Assembly (NCBI RefSeq): GCF_028372415.1
Contig: NC_092872.1
Coordinates: 548,821,205 to 548,885,204 of the forward strand
Reading direction: 5' to 3'
DNA: 64,000 nt
DNA from: Notamacropus eugenii
Lineage: Eukaryota; Chordata; Mammalia; Diprotodontia; Macropodidae
Made by a program: the position numbers and the translations under genes. Below the pieces are notes generated by a model. The model made no database searches and had not been told where the DNA came from. It saw nothing but the letters and a program-made list of their open reading frames with translations. How positions within the stretch are numbered: the stretch's first letter is position 1; each line of letters starts with the position of its first letter. This document shows, in pieces, positions 10,455 to 20,855 of this stretch.

Positions 10455-11760
10455 GTAAAGACAATTTTTAACATCAATTTAAAAAAAAATTTTGAGTTCC
10501 AAATTTTCTTCCTGCACTTCCTCTCTCAAAAACAACAAGCAATTTAATATCAGGTTACAGAAAATAGAGAAGTTTTGAATGCTATGAATAAGTTCACTTA
10601 CCTTGGCAGTATACTTTCCAGAGATGTACACATTGACAATGAGGTTGATGCACGCATTGCCAGAGCTAGGTCAGTGTTTGGGAGGCTCTGAAGGAAAGTG
10701 TGGGAGAGAAGAGGGATTAGACTCCCTACCAAACTGAGGGTATATAGAACCACTGTGATGACCTCATTGTTGTATGCCTATGAAACTGGACAGTATAGCC
10801 CTGCCATGCCTGGCAACTGAATTGCTCCCGTTTGAATTGTCTCAGGAAGAGTCTGAAAATCACTTGACAGAATAAGAGACCAGACCTTGAGGTTCTTTCT
10901 CAAGCTGAATTGTCAAGCATTCCAACTCTACTACAGAGAGCACAACTCCAATGAGCTTCCCATGCTGTTTGAATGCTAAATATATGTTTGCCTAAAAGAC
11001 TATTTTATGGAGAACTCACACAAGGCAGGTACTCACATGGTGGTCAGAAGAAGTGATACGAGGACACTCTCAAGCTTTTTCTGAAGAACTTTGGAATTGA
11101 TTGTGCGACATGGCAGACACTGGCAAAGGACTGCCCAGCACCATATGCCCATATCAAAGAAGGCACTGTGCTCTACGAGTGAAGCAGAATTGCAGAATCT
11201 CAAAGAAACATGAGATGTGCAAATTTAGGACACATCCGTTCCAAATATTCATATGAACTATTTGTGCCCAACTTGTGGTAGAGCCTTCTGAGTTCATAGT
11301 GGTCTGATCAGCCACAGTTGGACACATTGTACCTTAACTCCAACATGGTGATGCCATTTTGGTCCTCTTCAATTAGGAAAGGACAGTAAGCAACCAAGCA
11401 ATTTGTTATAGGTTATATATGTACAGTCATGTAAAACATGTTTCCGTATTAATCATATTGTGAGAAAAGAAATAGACCAAAAGGGGAAAAAAACATGCAA
11501 AAAAGTGAAAAAAGTATGTTTTGCTCTGTATTCAGATTCCATCAGTTCTTTCTCTGGATTTTGATAACATTTTCCATCATGAGTCCTTCTGGATTGTCTT
11601 GGATCATTGCATTGCTAAGAGTAGCTAAGTCATTCACAGTTGATCTTCTCACAATGTTGCCATTCCTGTGTACAATATTATTTCGGTTCTGCTCATTTCA
11701 CTTTCCATCAGTTCATGTAAGTCTTTCTGAACTCAAGTCTTGACTTCTAGTCCATGGCTC
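10455..11760 (-). mobile_element. L1 3' end, antisense, split by an RTE LINE
   Basis: The L1 3' UTR begins at about 10455 (AATTTTGAGTTCCAAATTTTC), breaks at 10559 and resumes at 11395 (AGCAATTTGTTATAGGTTAT). It continues through TCTTTCTCTGGATTTTGATA and TTCGGTTCTGCTCATTTCAC to about 11745. The same 3' end appears near 25.8 and 33.3 kb. Confidence 0.8.
10560..11394 (+). mobile_element. RTE-clade LINE, 5'-truncated 3' end
   Basis: Near its start it translates as KFTYLGSILSRDVHIDNEV, the end of an RTE reverse-transcriptase domain. Its last coding stretch reads CPTCGRAF and then SGLISHSWTH, the C2H2-like C-terminal finger of RTE proteins. The frame is interrupted in several places. A 24-bp direct repeat flanks it: 10536-10559 (AAGCAATTTAATATCAGG region) and 11395-11418. 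It is inserted in an antisense L1. Confidence 0.8.
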
Positions 11761-11834
11761 TACTCACTATATGGCTTAGCTGCCTTTTTGAAGAAAAGTA
11801 TGTGAGGCTGGAGGAAGGAGACTAGTTACTCTTC

Positions 11835-12722
11835 CCTCTACCCTGTATATTCAACCAATTGACAAATCCTGTCAAATTTTCCTCTACAACAGTTTTTATA
11901 TCTGTCTCCTTCTTGCCAGTCTCTCTGCCACTACCCGTAGTTCAGATCTTCATTAGTTTTTGCTGACATTACTGTAATGGACTCCTAACATAGATGCTAA
12001 AATCATCTTCCCAAGGGAGAGGTCTGAGTTGGCTTCTTCCCCCTTTTCCCCCCATCAATAGCCTTCAGTGGCATTTAGATGCTTCAGACTAAGCATTCAA
12101 AGCCTTCCACAGTTGAGCTATAATCTCCCTTTCCCAACTGATTTCACATCTTATGATCTAGTCAGACTCCACTGCTAGCTGTTCCCTGACTTGACCATGA
12201 TATCTTTCATCAAATTACATTCTCATGAATCATCCCCTAAGCATAAACTTCTCTTCTCTCCTTCTGGCTCTCAGAATCCTTATGTTTCCCCAGGGCTTAG
12301 ATCAAGTTCCAGTTTCTGCATGAAACTTTCCCTTATTCTGCTGTCCCATCCCCAATATACCCATCTAGTAGTGTTCTTTCCCTTATCAAATTATTGTATT
12401 ATACTTATCTGTATATATGTTACATTCTCCAAATTCAAAGTTCTTGCCCTTTTTTTGTCTCATGGACCCCTTTGGCAGTCTGGCAAAGCCTCTGGATCCC
12501 TTCTTGGAACAATTTTAAAAAAATTATAACATAAAATACATAGGATTGCAAAGAAAACCAATTATATTGAAACACAGTTCATCAAAATGCTTTTGTAAAC
12601 AATTTCATTGATCCCAAGTTAAGAATCCCTGCCCTAGGAGAATGTAAACTCCTTAGGGATAGAAGCTATTATGTATAGTATAGTGCCTTGCACATAGTAA
12701 GTGTTTGATGAATTGAATCCAT
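11835..12722 (+). mobile_element. L2 LINE 3' part, interrupted
   Basis: Sense L2 with TAATGGACTCCTAACATAGA, TTCAAAGCCTTCCACAGTTG, CTGTTCCCTGACTTGACCAT and, after an interruption at 12436-12631, the 3' end AGTGCCTTGCACATAGTAAG. Coding capacity is lost. Confidence 0.7.
12436..12631. mobile_element. probable non-autonomous hAT-like element
   Basis: The ends are loosely inverted: CAAAGTTCTTGCCC on the left, and CAGGGATTCTTAACTTGGG as the reverse complement of the right. The body (TCTCATGGACCCCTTTGGCA and ACATAGGATTGCAAAGAAAA) resembles a common old mammalian repeat that I cannot name. It splits an L2 copy, which supports an insertion. Confidence 0.5.
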
Positions 12723-12724
12723 AC

Positions 12725-13190
12725 TGCAGAGGCATTTGGGGTTTAGTGCTATCAGAAGACCAGGGTTCAAATTCCAGTTCTGCTACTGGTAGGTGACAGA
12801 GTGGATAAAGCAGTGGAATTAGAGTAAAAAAGGCTTGAGTTCAAATCTGAACTCAGAAAGTTACTAATGATCCTGGGAAAGTCATTTAACTTCTCTGTGC
12901 CTTAATTTCCTCATCTATAAAATGGAGTATAATAATAGCACCCACCTCTTAGGGTTATCATGAGGATAAAATGATATATCTACAAAGCATCTGCAAACTT
13001 TAGAAGACTATATACATGCAGCTATCATTATTACTATTACTATTTGGTTGTGTAATGGTAAGCAGGGCATGTAACCTGCTGAGCCTCAGTTTCCCAATTT
13101 GTAAAAATTGTTCTCGCTTGCCTCATTGGGTCACTGTAAGGGAAATGTTTTGTCAATCTCAAAGTCTTATAAAAATTTATTATCATCATC
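12725..13190 (+). repeat. MIR split by a second MIR/CORE-SINE
   Basis: An outer MIR (12725-12790, AGGGTTCAAATTCCAGTTCT) resumes at about 13040 (GAGCCTCAGTTTCCCAATTT) to 13190. Between them lies a nearly complete second copy at 12790-13036 (GTGACAGAGTGGATAAAGCA, CTTAATTTCCTCATCTATAA, ATGAGGATAAAATGATATAT). Confidence 0.75.
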
Positions 13191-13383
13191 ATTATCTTCA
13201 TCAATCATATGAGTATAAAGGGTGGAAAGTGCTTGGCTAAGTCATCTGTGGAGATAAGAGTCATTGGGTTTTAGGTGTTTTGCTCTGGCCCTGTAATTTC
13301 ATCAGTGTAGGGAACAGATAAGTTGAGGAAACCTGGAAGGAATTTATGCACTAGGTGATTAGATACACATATTATACACTACA

Positions 13384-13750
13384 CTAAGTGACATATATGT
13401 GTATATATATATATACATATATATATATATGTATATACACATACATATGTGCATATATCTGGTATATATGCATATATACCACACTAGGTGTGGTATACTA
13501 ATACACACATACCTATATATGTGTTGTGCATATATATATATATATATATGCACATATGTATACATGTATCTGTATATTATATACATATGAGTGGTATGCT
13601 TGTCTGATTTATTATATATTAGTAAATATGAAAACATCATATATTTATACCTATATACATATTTATACCTATATACCTATATCTGTATGTATGTACACAT
13701 AAACTACATGTGCATACATGTGCACATATACATGTGTGTATACACACATG
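13384..13750. repeat. TA/TG/CA microsatellite cluster
   Basis: Alternating ATATAT, GTATAT and CACATA runs, imperfect. Open frames rich in I, Y, M and C across this stretch on both strands are artefacts of the repeat. Confidence 0.9.
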
Positions 13751-13759
13751 TAAATTCTT

Positions 13760-14100
13760 TGCTAATACCATCCAGAAGAGGAAATGGTGACATACTTTCT
13801 TCTTACCTCTTCCTTTCTCATCTTAGCAATGATAGTGCAGACCTTAGAACTATTTGAGGAATATAAGAAGAAATAGAGCCTGTGGATGAGCCCCCAGCCC
13901 AAGCTCCTGCACTTTCAGCACAGGAAACTTCCTGAGAGAAAGGAAGGTGATTGTTAATATACCACTTTTCCTCAGATAAAAGGGACCTCAAATGACACCT
14001 CCAGTGCTATATTGCATGATACTTAGCCTTCCCAGGTACTAGGAAACCTTTGAGAGCTGGGATCTCTTAGTGGAAGGGAATGAGAAAGACAGAGACCAAT
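13760..14100. other. unassigned
   Basis: No repeat, exon or signal recognised. Confidence 0.5.
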
Positions 14101-14104
14101 GAGT

Positions 14105-14270
14105 GAAGATGGGAGAAACTGGAATTCAGTTCTGCTGTTTTCTGTTTGACTTCGGTTGAATCACTTAATCTCTCTGGAGCTCATTTTCATTGTCTGTAAA
14201 ATGAGGGGCTTAGACTAGAGGGTCTATATGGTGCCTTTTTGCTCTGATGTTCTAGCATTCTAGTCCAAGT
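14105..14270 (+). repeat. MIR (MIR3-like)
   Basis: TCACTTAATCTCTCTGGAGC, then TCTGTAAAATGAGGGGCTTA and GATGTTCTAGCATTCTAG, a sense MIR ending of the 'differs-in-tail' type common in this window. Confidence 0.7.
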
Positions 14271-14529
14271 TTTCTCTCTATTTATTGATGTGAGGCTCCT
14301 TCTCTACAAATTCCACAGAGTTGTATGTCACTGAGAATATTTCATAAGAAACAGAAGAAGGCAAAAAGTTGGCAATTTTGCCTTTTTCAAGGCCTCGAAA
14401 GGCAGGTGGTGGTGAAGCTTTAGTGGGATTCATTACATTGAAAGTGATCAGACAAGAACTCAAACCAATCCACAAGCTACAGTGGGATAGTAGGGGTCCT
14501 GTACTCCACAGAGCAATCATCATCACAGG

Positions 14530-14700
14530 TCACATTTTTATTGCTCCTTGAGTTTCATAAAGTACTTTAGTCATAACAAAGGCAAATGGTGTGAATATTA
14601 TTATATCCTTTTGAGAGGAAAGGAAATTAAAACCCTGACTCATCTATTGTCACACAGTGAGCAGATGTTGGAGCCAGGCCTCAGAAAATCACCATGTGTG
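14530..14700 (-). repeat. MIR
   Basis: Antisense: TCATAAAGTACTTTAGTCAT, GAGAGGAAAGGAAATTAAAA, CACACAGTGAGCAGATGTTG. Confidence 0.6.
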
Positions 14701-14819
14701 CCCTTCTCCCACCTCACTCCCATCAGCTGTATTCAGATGTTGTCAGGTTACAATGATTACTAAGGAAAGTCTTGAAAGTGGAAAAGGAGTCACAAAAAAA
14801 GTGATAGGGGGGAGGGAAG

Positions 14820-14985
14820 TGTGATATAGAGGAGGAAGTATTAGATTTTAAGTCAGAGGACATGGTTTGGAAACCTACCTGTGTAACATTGGGGATATAC
14901 ATCTTCCCCTCTCTGGGCCTCAGTTTGTGTGTTGGACTAGATGATGTCTAAGGGTCCACCCAGCTCTAAATTCTAAGAATGAATG
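14820..14985 (+). repeat. MIR (MIR3-like)
   Basis: Sense: AAGTCAGAGGACATGGTTTG, CCTCTCTGGGCCTCAGTTTG, GTTGGACTAGATGATGTCTA. Confidence 0.7.
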
Positions 14986-15307
14986 TCTGTGAATAAAAGA
15001 TGGTAGAGAAGAAGAGATAAAGGAAATCTCTCCCTTTTGCCATTAAGATTAATGAGGATTATAAAACTTTATCAGCTACTTCCATGTGTATGAATAGCCT
15101 ATTGATAATGAACCACATTAGGCTGATTCTTAGGCAACAGGCACAATATGTCACTTGAACTATATTGAAAGTCTTTCTAATTTGATGGAGTCTACTAGAA
15201 CTTGTGTTCTTCACTGATAAAAACAAATTCTAAAATAAAGAGCTAGCATGGTAAATAAAGGGTCATCATTCCATTATATGTAATAGAGAAATGCTAAAAG
15301 CATTTCC

Positions 15308-15565
15308 AATAAGAAGAGGTGGCAAAGTGGACAGAGTATTGGGTCTGAAGTCAGGAAGACTCATCTTCTTGAGTTCAAAACCAGCATCAGACATTTGCTA
15401 GCTGACTCTGGGCAAGGCACTTAACCCTGTTTGCCTCAGTTTTTTCATCTGTAAAATGAGCTGGAGAAGAAAATAGTAAATTTTTTCAGTATCTTTGCCG
15501 AGAAAACCCTAGATGAGTTCACAAAGAATCAGACATTCCTGAACAACAATAACAACAAAGAAAAT
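15308..15565 (+). repeat. Mar1/Opo1-type CORE-SINE, nearly full length
   Basis: The tRNA-like head AGAGGTGGCAAAGTGGACAG is followed by the core (TTGCCTCAGTTTTTTCATCT), then GCTGGAGAAGAAAATAGTAA, and ends in CAACAATAACAACAAAG. Confidence 0.9.
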
Positions 15566-15569
15566 ATTG

Positions 15570-15888
15570 GCTATATAGTATTAAAATAAGAAAAAGAAGT
15601 TGAGAGAATAAACATAGGCAAACAGGAAACAAAACCAGTGATTTTTTTTGCAATTGGTCCACCAATACATCCCCAGAGGATATCATGAGTCCCAAAAACC
15701 TCTGGGGGCCCTAAGTTCTTACCCACAAAGTGTATTTCATTTTTGGGGATCAGTCCTAAAAGAGAGAATTTAAAACAGAGTAGGACAATGAAGTGAGCTG
15801 AAGTTAATTCAAGTGGCCCCTATAATCTTTGCAAAGACCTGAGTTAGCCCAGCTCTCTCTTTTTTAGAAGAGGAAACAACAATCTCTA
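15570..15888. other. unassigned
   Basis: I recognise no repeat or exon between the SINE and the HAL1 target site. Confidence 0.5.
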
Positions 15889-16499
15889 AAAATCAGTATT
15901 AAGGGGATGGAGCCAAGATGGAAGAGTAGAAAGACACATATACTTTAGCACTTCCCCCACAGCCCACAAAATACCTGTAAAAAATAACCCTCAACAAATT
16001 CTAGAGCAGCAGAAACCACAGAACAACAGAGTGAAAGAGGTTTCCAGCCAAAGGTAACCTGGAGGGCCCACAAGAAAGGTTTATCTCATGGGATGCTGAG
16101 CAGAGTGGAACCCAGTTCTGGCCACATGGCAGTGGCAGGAACAGGACCTGAAAAGACCTCTGGGGCAGAATTCCCAGCAGGGAAGGTCTGAGATCCCTCA
16201 ACCCACAAGCGACAAAGAAAGCTCCAAAGGTCAGTGTGGGAGGGCTTTCCCAGCTTGGTGAGAGGGGAGCAGGGTTCCCCCAGCAGAAGTGTGGCAGCAA
16301 CAGCAGCAGTGGGTGGTGGGCAGCTACAGTGGCCCTGGAAGCAGCTTGGGTTCATTGTCCAGGCAGCTCAGCTTAAAGCCTCTGGGAGAATTGAGCAGCT
16401 GATCTGAATCTCAGCCTTGAGCACATTACTGGGGGGAGGAAGAGCACTAGGACCCTCTTCTTGACAAAGGATTCAAAAGTCAAGTAACTGGCTGGGAAA

Positions 16500-17522
16500 A
16501 TGCCCCAAAAAGAGAAAAAAAAAAAAGACCATAGAAGGTTACTTTCTTAGTGAACAGGTATCTCCTTCCATCCTTTCTGATGAGGAAGAACAAGGCATAC
16601 TGTCAGAAGAAGTCAAAACTTCTGCCTCCAGTACCTCCAAAATGAATATGAAGTGAGTTCAAGCCATAGAAGAACTTTAAAAGCAAGTCAGCAGTTCGCT
16701 AAAGGAGAACCAAAAAATGCTGAGGAAAATAACATCTTTAAAAATAGGCTAACTCAATTGGAAAAAAAGGTCCAAAAAGCCAATGAGAAGACTGCTTTAA
16801 AAAGCAGAATTAGCCAAATGGAAAAGAAGGTTCAAAAGCTCACTGAACAAAATAGTTCTTTAAAAGAGAAACTGGAGTTCAGGGAAGTTAATGACTATGA
16901 GATAAGAAGTTAAAAAACAAAACCAAAAGATTGAAAAAATAGAAGACAATGTGAAACATCTCACAGGAAAAACAATTGACCTGGAAAATATATCCAGGAG
17001 AAACAATTTAAAAATTTTGGGACGACCTGAAAGCCATGATCAAAAAAAGAGCATAGACATGAAATTATCTTTCATGAAATTATCAAGGAAAACTGCCCTG
17101 ACATTCTAGAACCAGAGGGCAAAATAAATGTTGAAAGAATCCACCAGTCACCTCCTGAAAGAGATCCAAAAAGAGAAACTCGTAGGAATATTGTGGCCAA
17201 ATTTCAGAGTTCCCAGGTCAAGGAGAAAATATTGCAAGCAGCTAGAAAGAAACAATTTGAATATTGTGGAAATACAATTAGGATAAGACAGGATCTGGTA
17301 GCTTCTACATTAAGGGATCAAAGGGCTTGGAACAGGATATTCCAGAAGTCAAAGGAACTGGGATTAAAACCAAGAATCACCTACCCAGCAAAACTGAGTA
17401 TAATGCTTCAAGGGAATAAATGGTCATTCAATGATATAGAGGATTTTCAGACATTCATGATGAAAAGACCAGAAATGATTAGAAAATTTGACTTTCAAAC
17501 AGAAGAATCAGGAGAAGCATGA
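16500..17522 (+). pseudogene. HAL1 ORF1 (RNA-binding protein), degraded
   Basis: The likely start ATG is at 16500. The parts at 16653-16910 and 17193-17521 are in the same frame as it. The first is a heptad-rich coiled coil (KNRLTQLEKKVQKANEKTAL, then SRISQMEKKVQKLTEQNSSL). The second is the L1 ORF1 RRM/C-terminal domain (QLNO-type features such as GLKPRITYPAKLS and IEDFQTFMMKRPE). In-frame stops near 16546 and 16911, and probable small indels between 16911 and 17193, break it. L1 ORF1 proteins form trimers that package element RNA. Confidence 0.75.
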
Positions 17523-17649
17523 AAAGGTAAACAGGAAAGAAAAATCATAAAGGACTTTCTAAAGCTGAACTGTTTACATTCCTACATGGAAAGATAATAT
17601 TTGTAACTCTTGAGACTTTTTCTCAGTATTTGGGTAGGTGGTGGGATCG

Positions 17650-17650
<1 letters not shown>

Positions 17651-17694
<44 letters not shown>
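17651..17694. repeat. (CA)n microsatellite, 22 units
   Basis: An uninterrupted CA run inside the HAL1 3' UTR. The antisense HAL1 copy near 28.1 kb has a short non-expanded CTACATATGTGTGTATA at the matching place, so the run grew after insertion. Confidence 0.95.
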
Positions 17695-17698
<4 letters not shown>

Positions 17699-20084
17699 CA
17701 GAGAGTACAGGTTGAGTTGAATCAGAAGAGATGATATCCACAAAAAAAATAAAATTAAATTAAGGGGTGAGAGAGGAAAATATTGGGAAGAGAAAGGGAG
17801 AAATGGAATGGGGCAGGTTATCACTCATAAAAGAGATAAGAAAAATATTGTTCAATGGAGAATAAAAGGGAGGAGATGAGAAGGGAAAAGTGAAACTTAC
17901 TCTGTTCACATATGGCTTAAGGAGGGAATAACATGCTAACTAAATTTGGTATGAAAATCTATCTTACACTACAGGAAAGTAGGGGAGAAGGGGACAAGTG
18001 GGGTGAGGGGGATGATAGAAAGGAGAGCAAATGGGAGAAGGGAGCAACTAGAAGTAAACACTTTTGGGAAAGGACAAGGTCAAATGAGAGAACAGAAAAA
18101 AAGGGGGGAACAGGGTAGAATGGAGGGCAATATAGTTAGTCTTACACAACATGACTGTTATGGAAATCTTTTGCAAAACGACACATACATAGCCTGTATT
18201 GAATTGCTTGCCTTCTCGGTGGGAATGGGTAAGGAGGGAGGAAGGGAGAGAGGTTGGAATTCAAAGTATTAGAAACGAATGTTGAGAATTATTGCTGCAT
18301 ATGACTGGGAAATAAGAAATACAGGTAATGGGATATAGAAATTCATTTTGCCCTATAAGAAAAGAGAGAAGATGGGGATAAGGGAAGGGTGGGTGTGATA
18401 GAAGGGACAATATATTGAGGGAAGGGATAATCAGAATGCTAGGTATTATGGGGTGGGAGGAGGGGAGAGATGGGGAGAAAAATTGGAACTCAAAATTTTG
18501 TGGAAATGAACATCGAAATCTAAAAATAAATAAATAATTTAAAAAAAAAATCGGTATTAAAACTCTGGTAACCCTGCACAGGATCATACCTTGAGCCCTT
18601 GTCATCAATTATCATTATTATGAGCTAATATCTTATCAAAGTTGATCAAGAGTGGGACTGGCATCTGGAAGGGGAAATTCTTATGGCAAGTGGAAGGAAA
18701 GAGGCCCTGACTAGGTAGAGGAGAATGTAACAAAGATAGTCTTCACAAACCTTGTACTTTTTCTTTTTTAAAATTAATTTATTTGTTTTCAGTTTTTTAC
18801 AATCACTTCTGAGGGCTGTATTTCTTACCCTACTTCCCCAACCTCTCCTCAAATTTTAGTCAGCACTATAAATCATCTCAGGGGAGATATTGACTTATGC
18901 TATTTTCTTTTTCTAAATTGTTTCTATTTTTTTTTAAAAAAAAATTGTTTACATTAGCCAAGATCTGTGTTTGAACCTTTCCTTGTGCCCACTCCCACAA
19001 TTGAGAACTTGAGTAATACATAATCTTTTACAAACATGTATAGTCAATCAAAACAAATTTCCAAAAAATATTTATTTCATTTTGCATGCTGAATCCTACA
19101 CCTATGTATCAGTAGGTGGATAGAATACTTCCTCTTTAGTCCTCTGGAATCCTGGTTGGTCATTCTGCTGATAAAAGTTCAGCGCAAAAACATTCCATCA
19201 CATTCATATACCATAACTTGTTCATCCATTCCTCAATTTGTCCCCTCCTTCAGATTCCCATTCTTTGCCACTGCAAAAAGATATTGTCTTGTACATCCTT
19301 AGAGTTTATTTTGCTTAGAACTAATCACTCCCTTAATCTGCCTTCCCTCTAATTCCTTCTCCCCTTTTCTCCTCATTCCCTTCTATTTTCTATTGAATGA
19401 AATAGATTTCTGTACTCAATTATGTATATATCTGTATGTGTGTATTTGTTTTTTTGATCAGTTCAGAGTGAGATTCAAGTGTCAGCCACTCCCCACCCTC
19501 CTTGTTAGTATAGATGTCAACTTGTTCCCTTGATTATGTGAGATAATTTTCCCTCCACTCCCTCCCTCCTTCCTCCAATGTATTCCTCTTCCTCTCTCCT
19601 TTCATTCTTTTCTTAAGATTATCAAAGCAATAACAGAATATCAAAGCAATAACAGGCCTTGTTTTATTGGCACTCCTTCTATGAATCTTGATGATGGTAG
19701 GGATCAGAAGGGACATATGTGTCATCTCTCCATATTTGAATGCAAAGTAGTTTATCCTTGTTTAGTCCTTACTATTATTAGTTCATATTTATCTATTTAT
19801 GTTGATCTTCCCTCCTGTGTCTGAACTTCAGAGTTTCTCCTCAGCCTGGTCTTTTCATCTGGAATGCTTGGAGGTCTTCTCTTTCATTAAAAATCTCTTT
19901 TCCTTCCCCACCTCTCCCACCTCACTCCCCAGCCCAGCCCAGCCCAGTAGCATTATACTCAGCTTTGCTGGTTAAGTTATTTTTGGCTGTAAACCTATAT
20001 CCTTTGCCTTCTGAAATATTATATTCCAAGTTCACCACTCCTTAATAGTTGTGGCTGCAAAATTATATGTGATGCATTGGAATC

Positions 20085-20375
20085 CATGATGTCCCTCACG
20101 CCTAGAAGGCTCTCCCTCCTCAGTTCTGCCTACAGACTTCCTTGGCTCTTCCTGTCTTTTACAAGAAGCCTTTCCCAACCCTTCTTAATGCTAGTGCCTT
20201 CCCTCTCTTAATTATTTCCTATTCATCTTTTGTAAAGTATGTGTACATTTGTTTGCATGGTATCTCCCCCCATTAGATCCTGATATTTGTGAAGGCAGGA
20301 ACTTTGTTTAGCCAATTTTTTTTGCATCTTCAGTGCTTAGCACAGTGCCTGGCTTAACTGATTGATTGATTAATC
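20085..20375 (+). mobile_element. L2 3' end inside the antisense L1/HAL1
   Basis: Sense L2 end: CTAGAAGGCTCTCCCTCCTC, AAGAAGCCTTTCCCAACCCT, TAGCACAGTGCCTGGCTTAA, then a TGAT tail (ACTGATTGATTGATTAA), the usual short L2 tail. Element sequence resumes on both sides (GTGATGCATTGGAATCC left, TCCTGATTACTCCTCAGTAC right). Confidence 0.75.
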
Positions 20376-20627
20376 CTGATTACTCCTCAGTACTTTAATT
20401 TTTTCTTTCTGGCTGGTTGCAGTACTTTTTTTCTTTGACCTAGATATTCTGGATTCTGGCTATGATGTTCTGGGAAAGTTCATTCTAGGGCTTCTTTCTG
20501 GAGGTGATTGTTTGGATACTATTTCCACTTTGCCCTCTGGTTCTGTGAGATCTGTGCAGTTTCCTTTTAAGATTTCTTGAAGTATAATGTTAAGTTGTTT
20601 TTTTGTTCATAGCATTCAGAGAATCCG

Positions 20628-20855
20628 TGCTGTTGTTGCTGAGTTTTTTCAGTTATATCTGACTCTTCATGACCCCATTTTGGGGTTTTCTTGGCAAAGA
20701 TACTGTAGTGGTTTGCCATTTTCGTTGGCCATTTTCTTCTCCAGCTCATTTTACAGATGAGAAACTGAGGCAAACAGGGTTAAGTGACTTGCCCATGGTC
20801 ACACAGCTAGTAAATGTCAGAAGCCGGATTTGAACTTGGAAAGATGAGTCTTCCT
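20628..20855 (-). repeat. Mar1/Opo1-type CORE-SINE
   Basis: Antisense copy inserted in the L1/HAL1: CATGACCCCATTTTGGGGTT, GTTTGCCATTTTCGTTGGCC (with a short local duplication), CATGGTCACACAGCTAGTAA. Confidence 0.9.

Larger units (their letters stand above)
15903..18547 (+). mobile_element. full-length HAL1 (half-L1), with target-site duplication
   Basis: A complete element of about 2.65 kb. It starts GGGGATGGAGCCAAGATGG, the conserved marsupial L1/HAL1 5' start, and ends in an A-rich tail. It is flanked by AAATCAGTATTAA (15890-15902) and AAATCGGTATTAA (18548-18560), a 13-bp target-site duplication with one mismatch. Between the ends there is an ORF1 relic and about 1 kb of 3' UTR, but no reverse transcriptase or endonuclease: this lack of ORF2 defines HAL1. 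HAL1 elements depend on L1 enzymes supplied by other copies. The CA tract at 17651-17694 lies in the 3' UTR. Confidence 0.85.

Noticed and set aside
13359-13857. Overlapping open frames rich in Tyr, Ile, Met and Cys on both strands
   Set aside because: Products of the TA/TG microsatellite cluster, with no other support.
15890-15960. GGGGATGGAGCCAAGATGG as a host translation start
   Set aside because: The same sequence, or its reverse complement, marks the 5' end of every L1/HAL1 copy in the window.
17193-17522. 109-codon frame that could look like a small host gene
   Set aside because: It is the C-terminal domain of HAL1 ORF1, inside an element with both ends and a target duplication.
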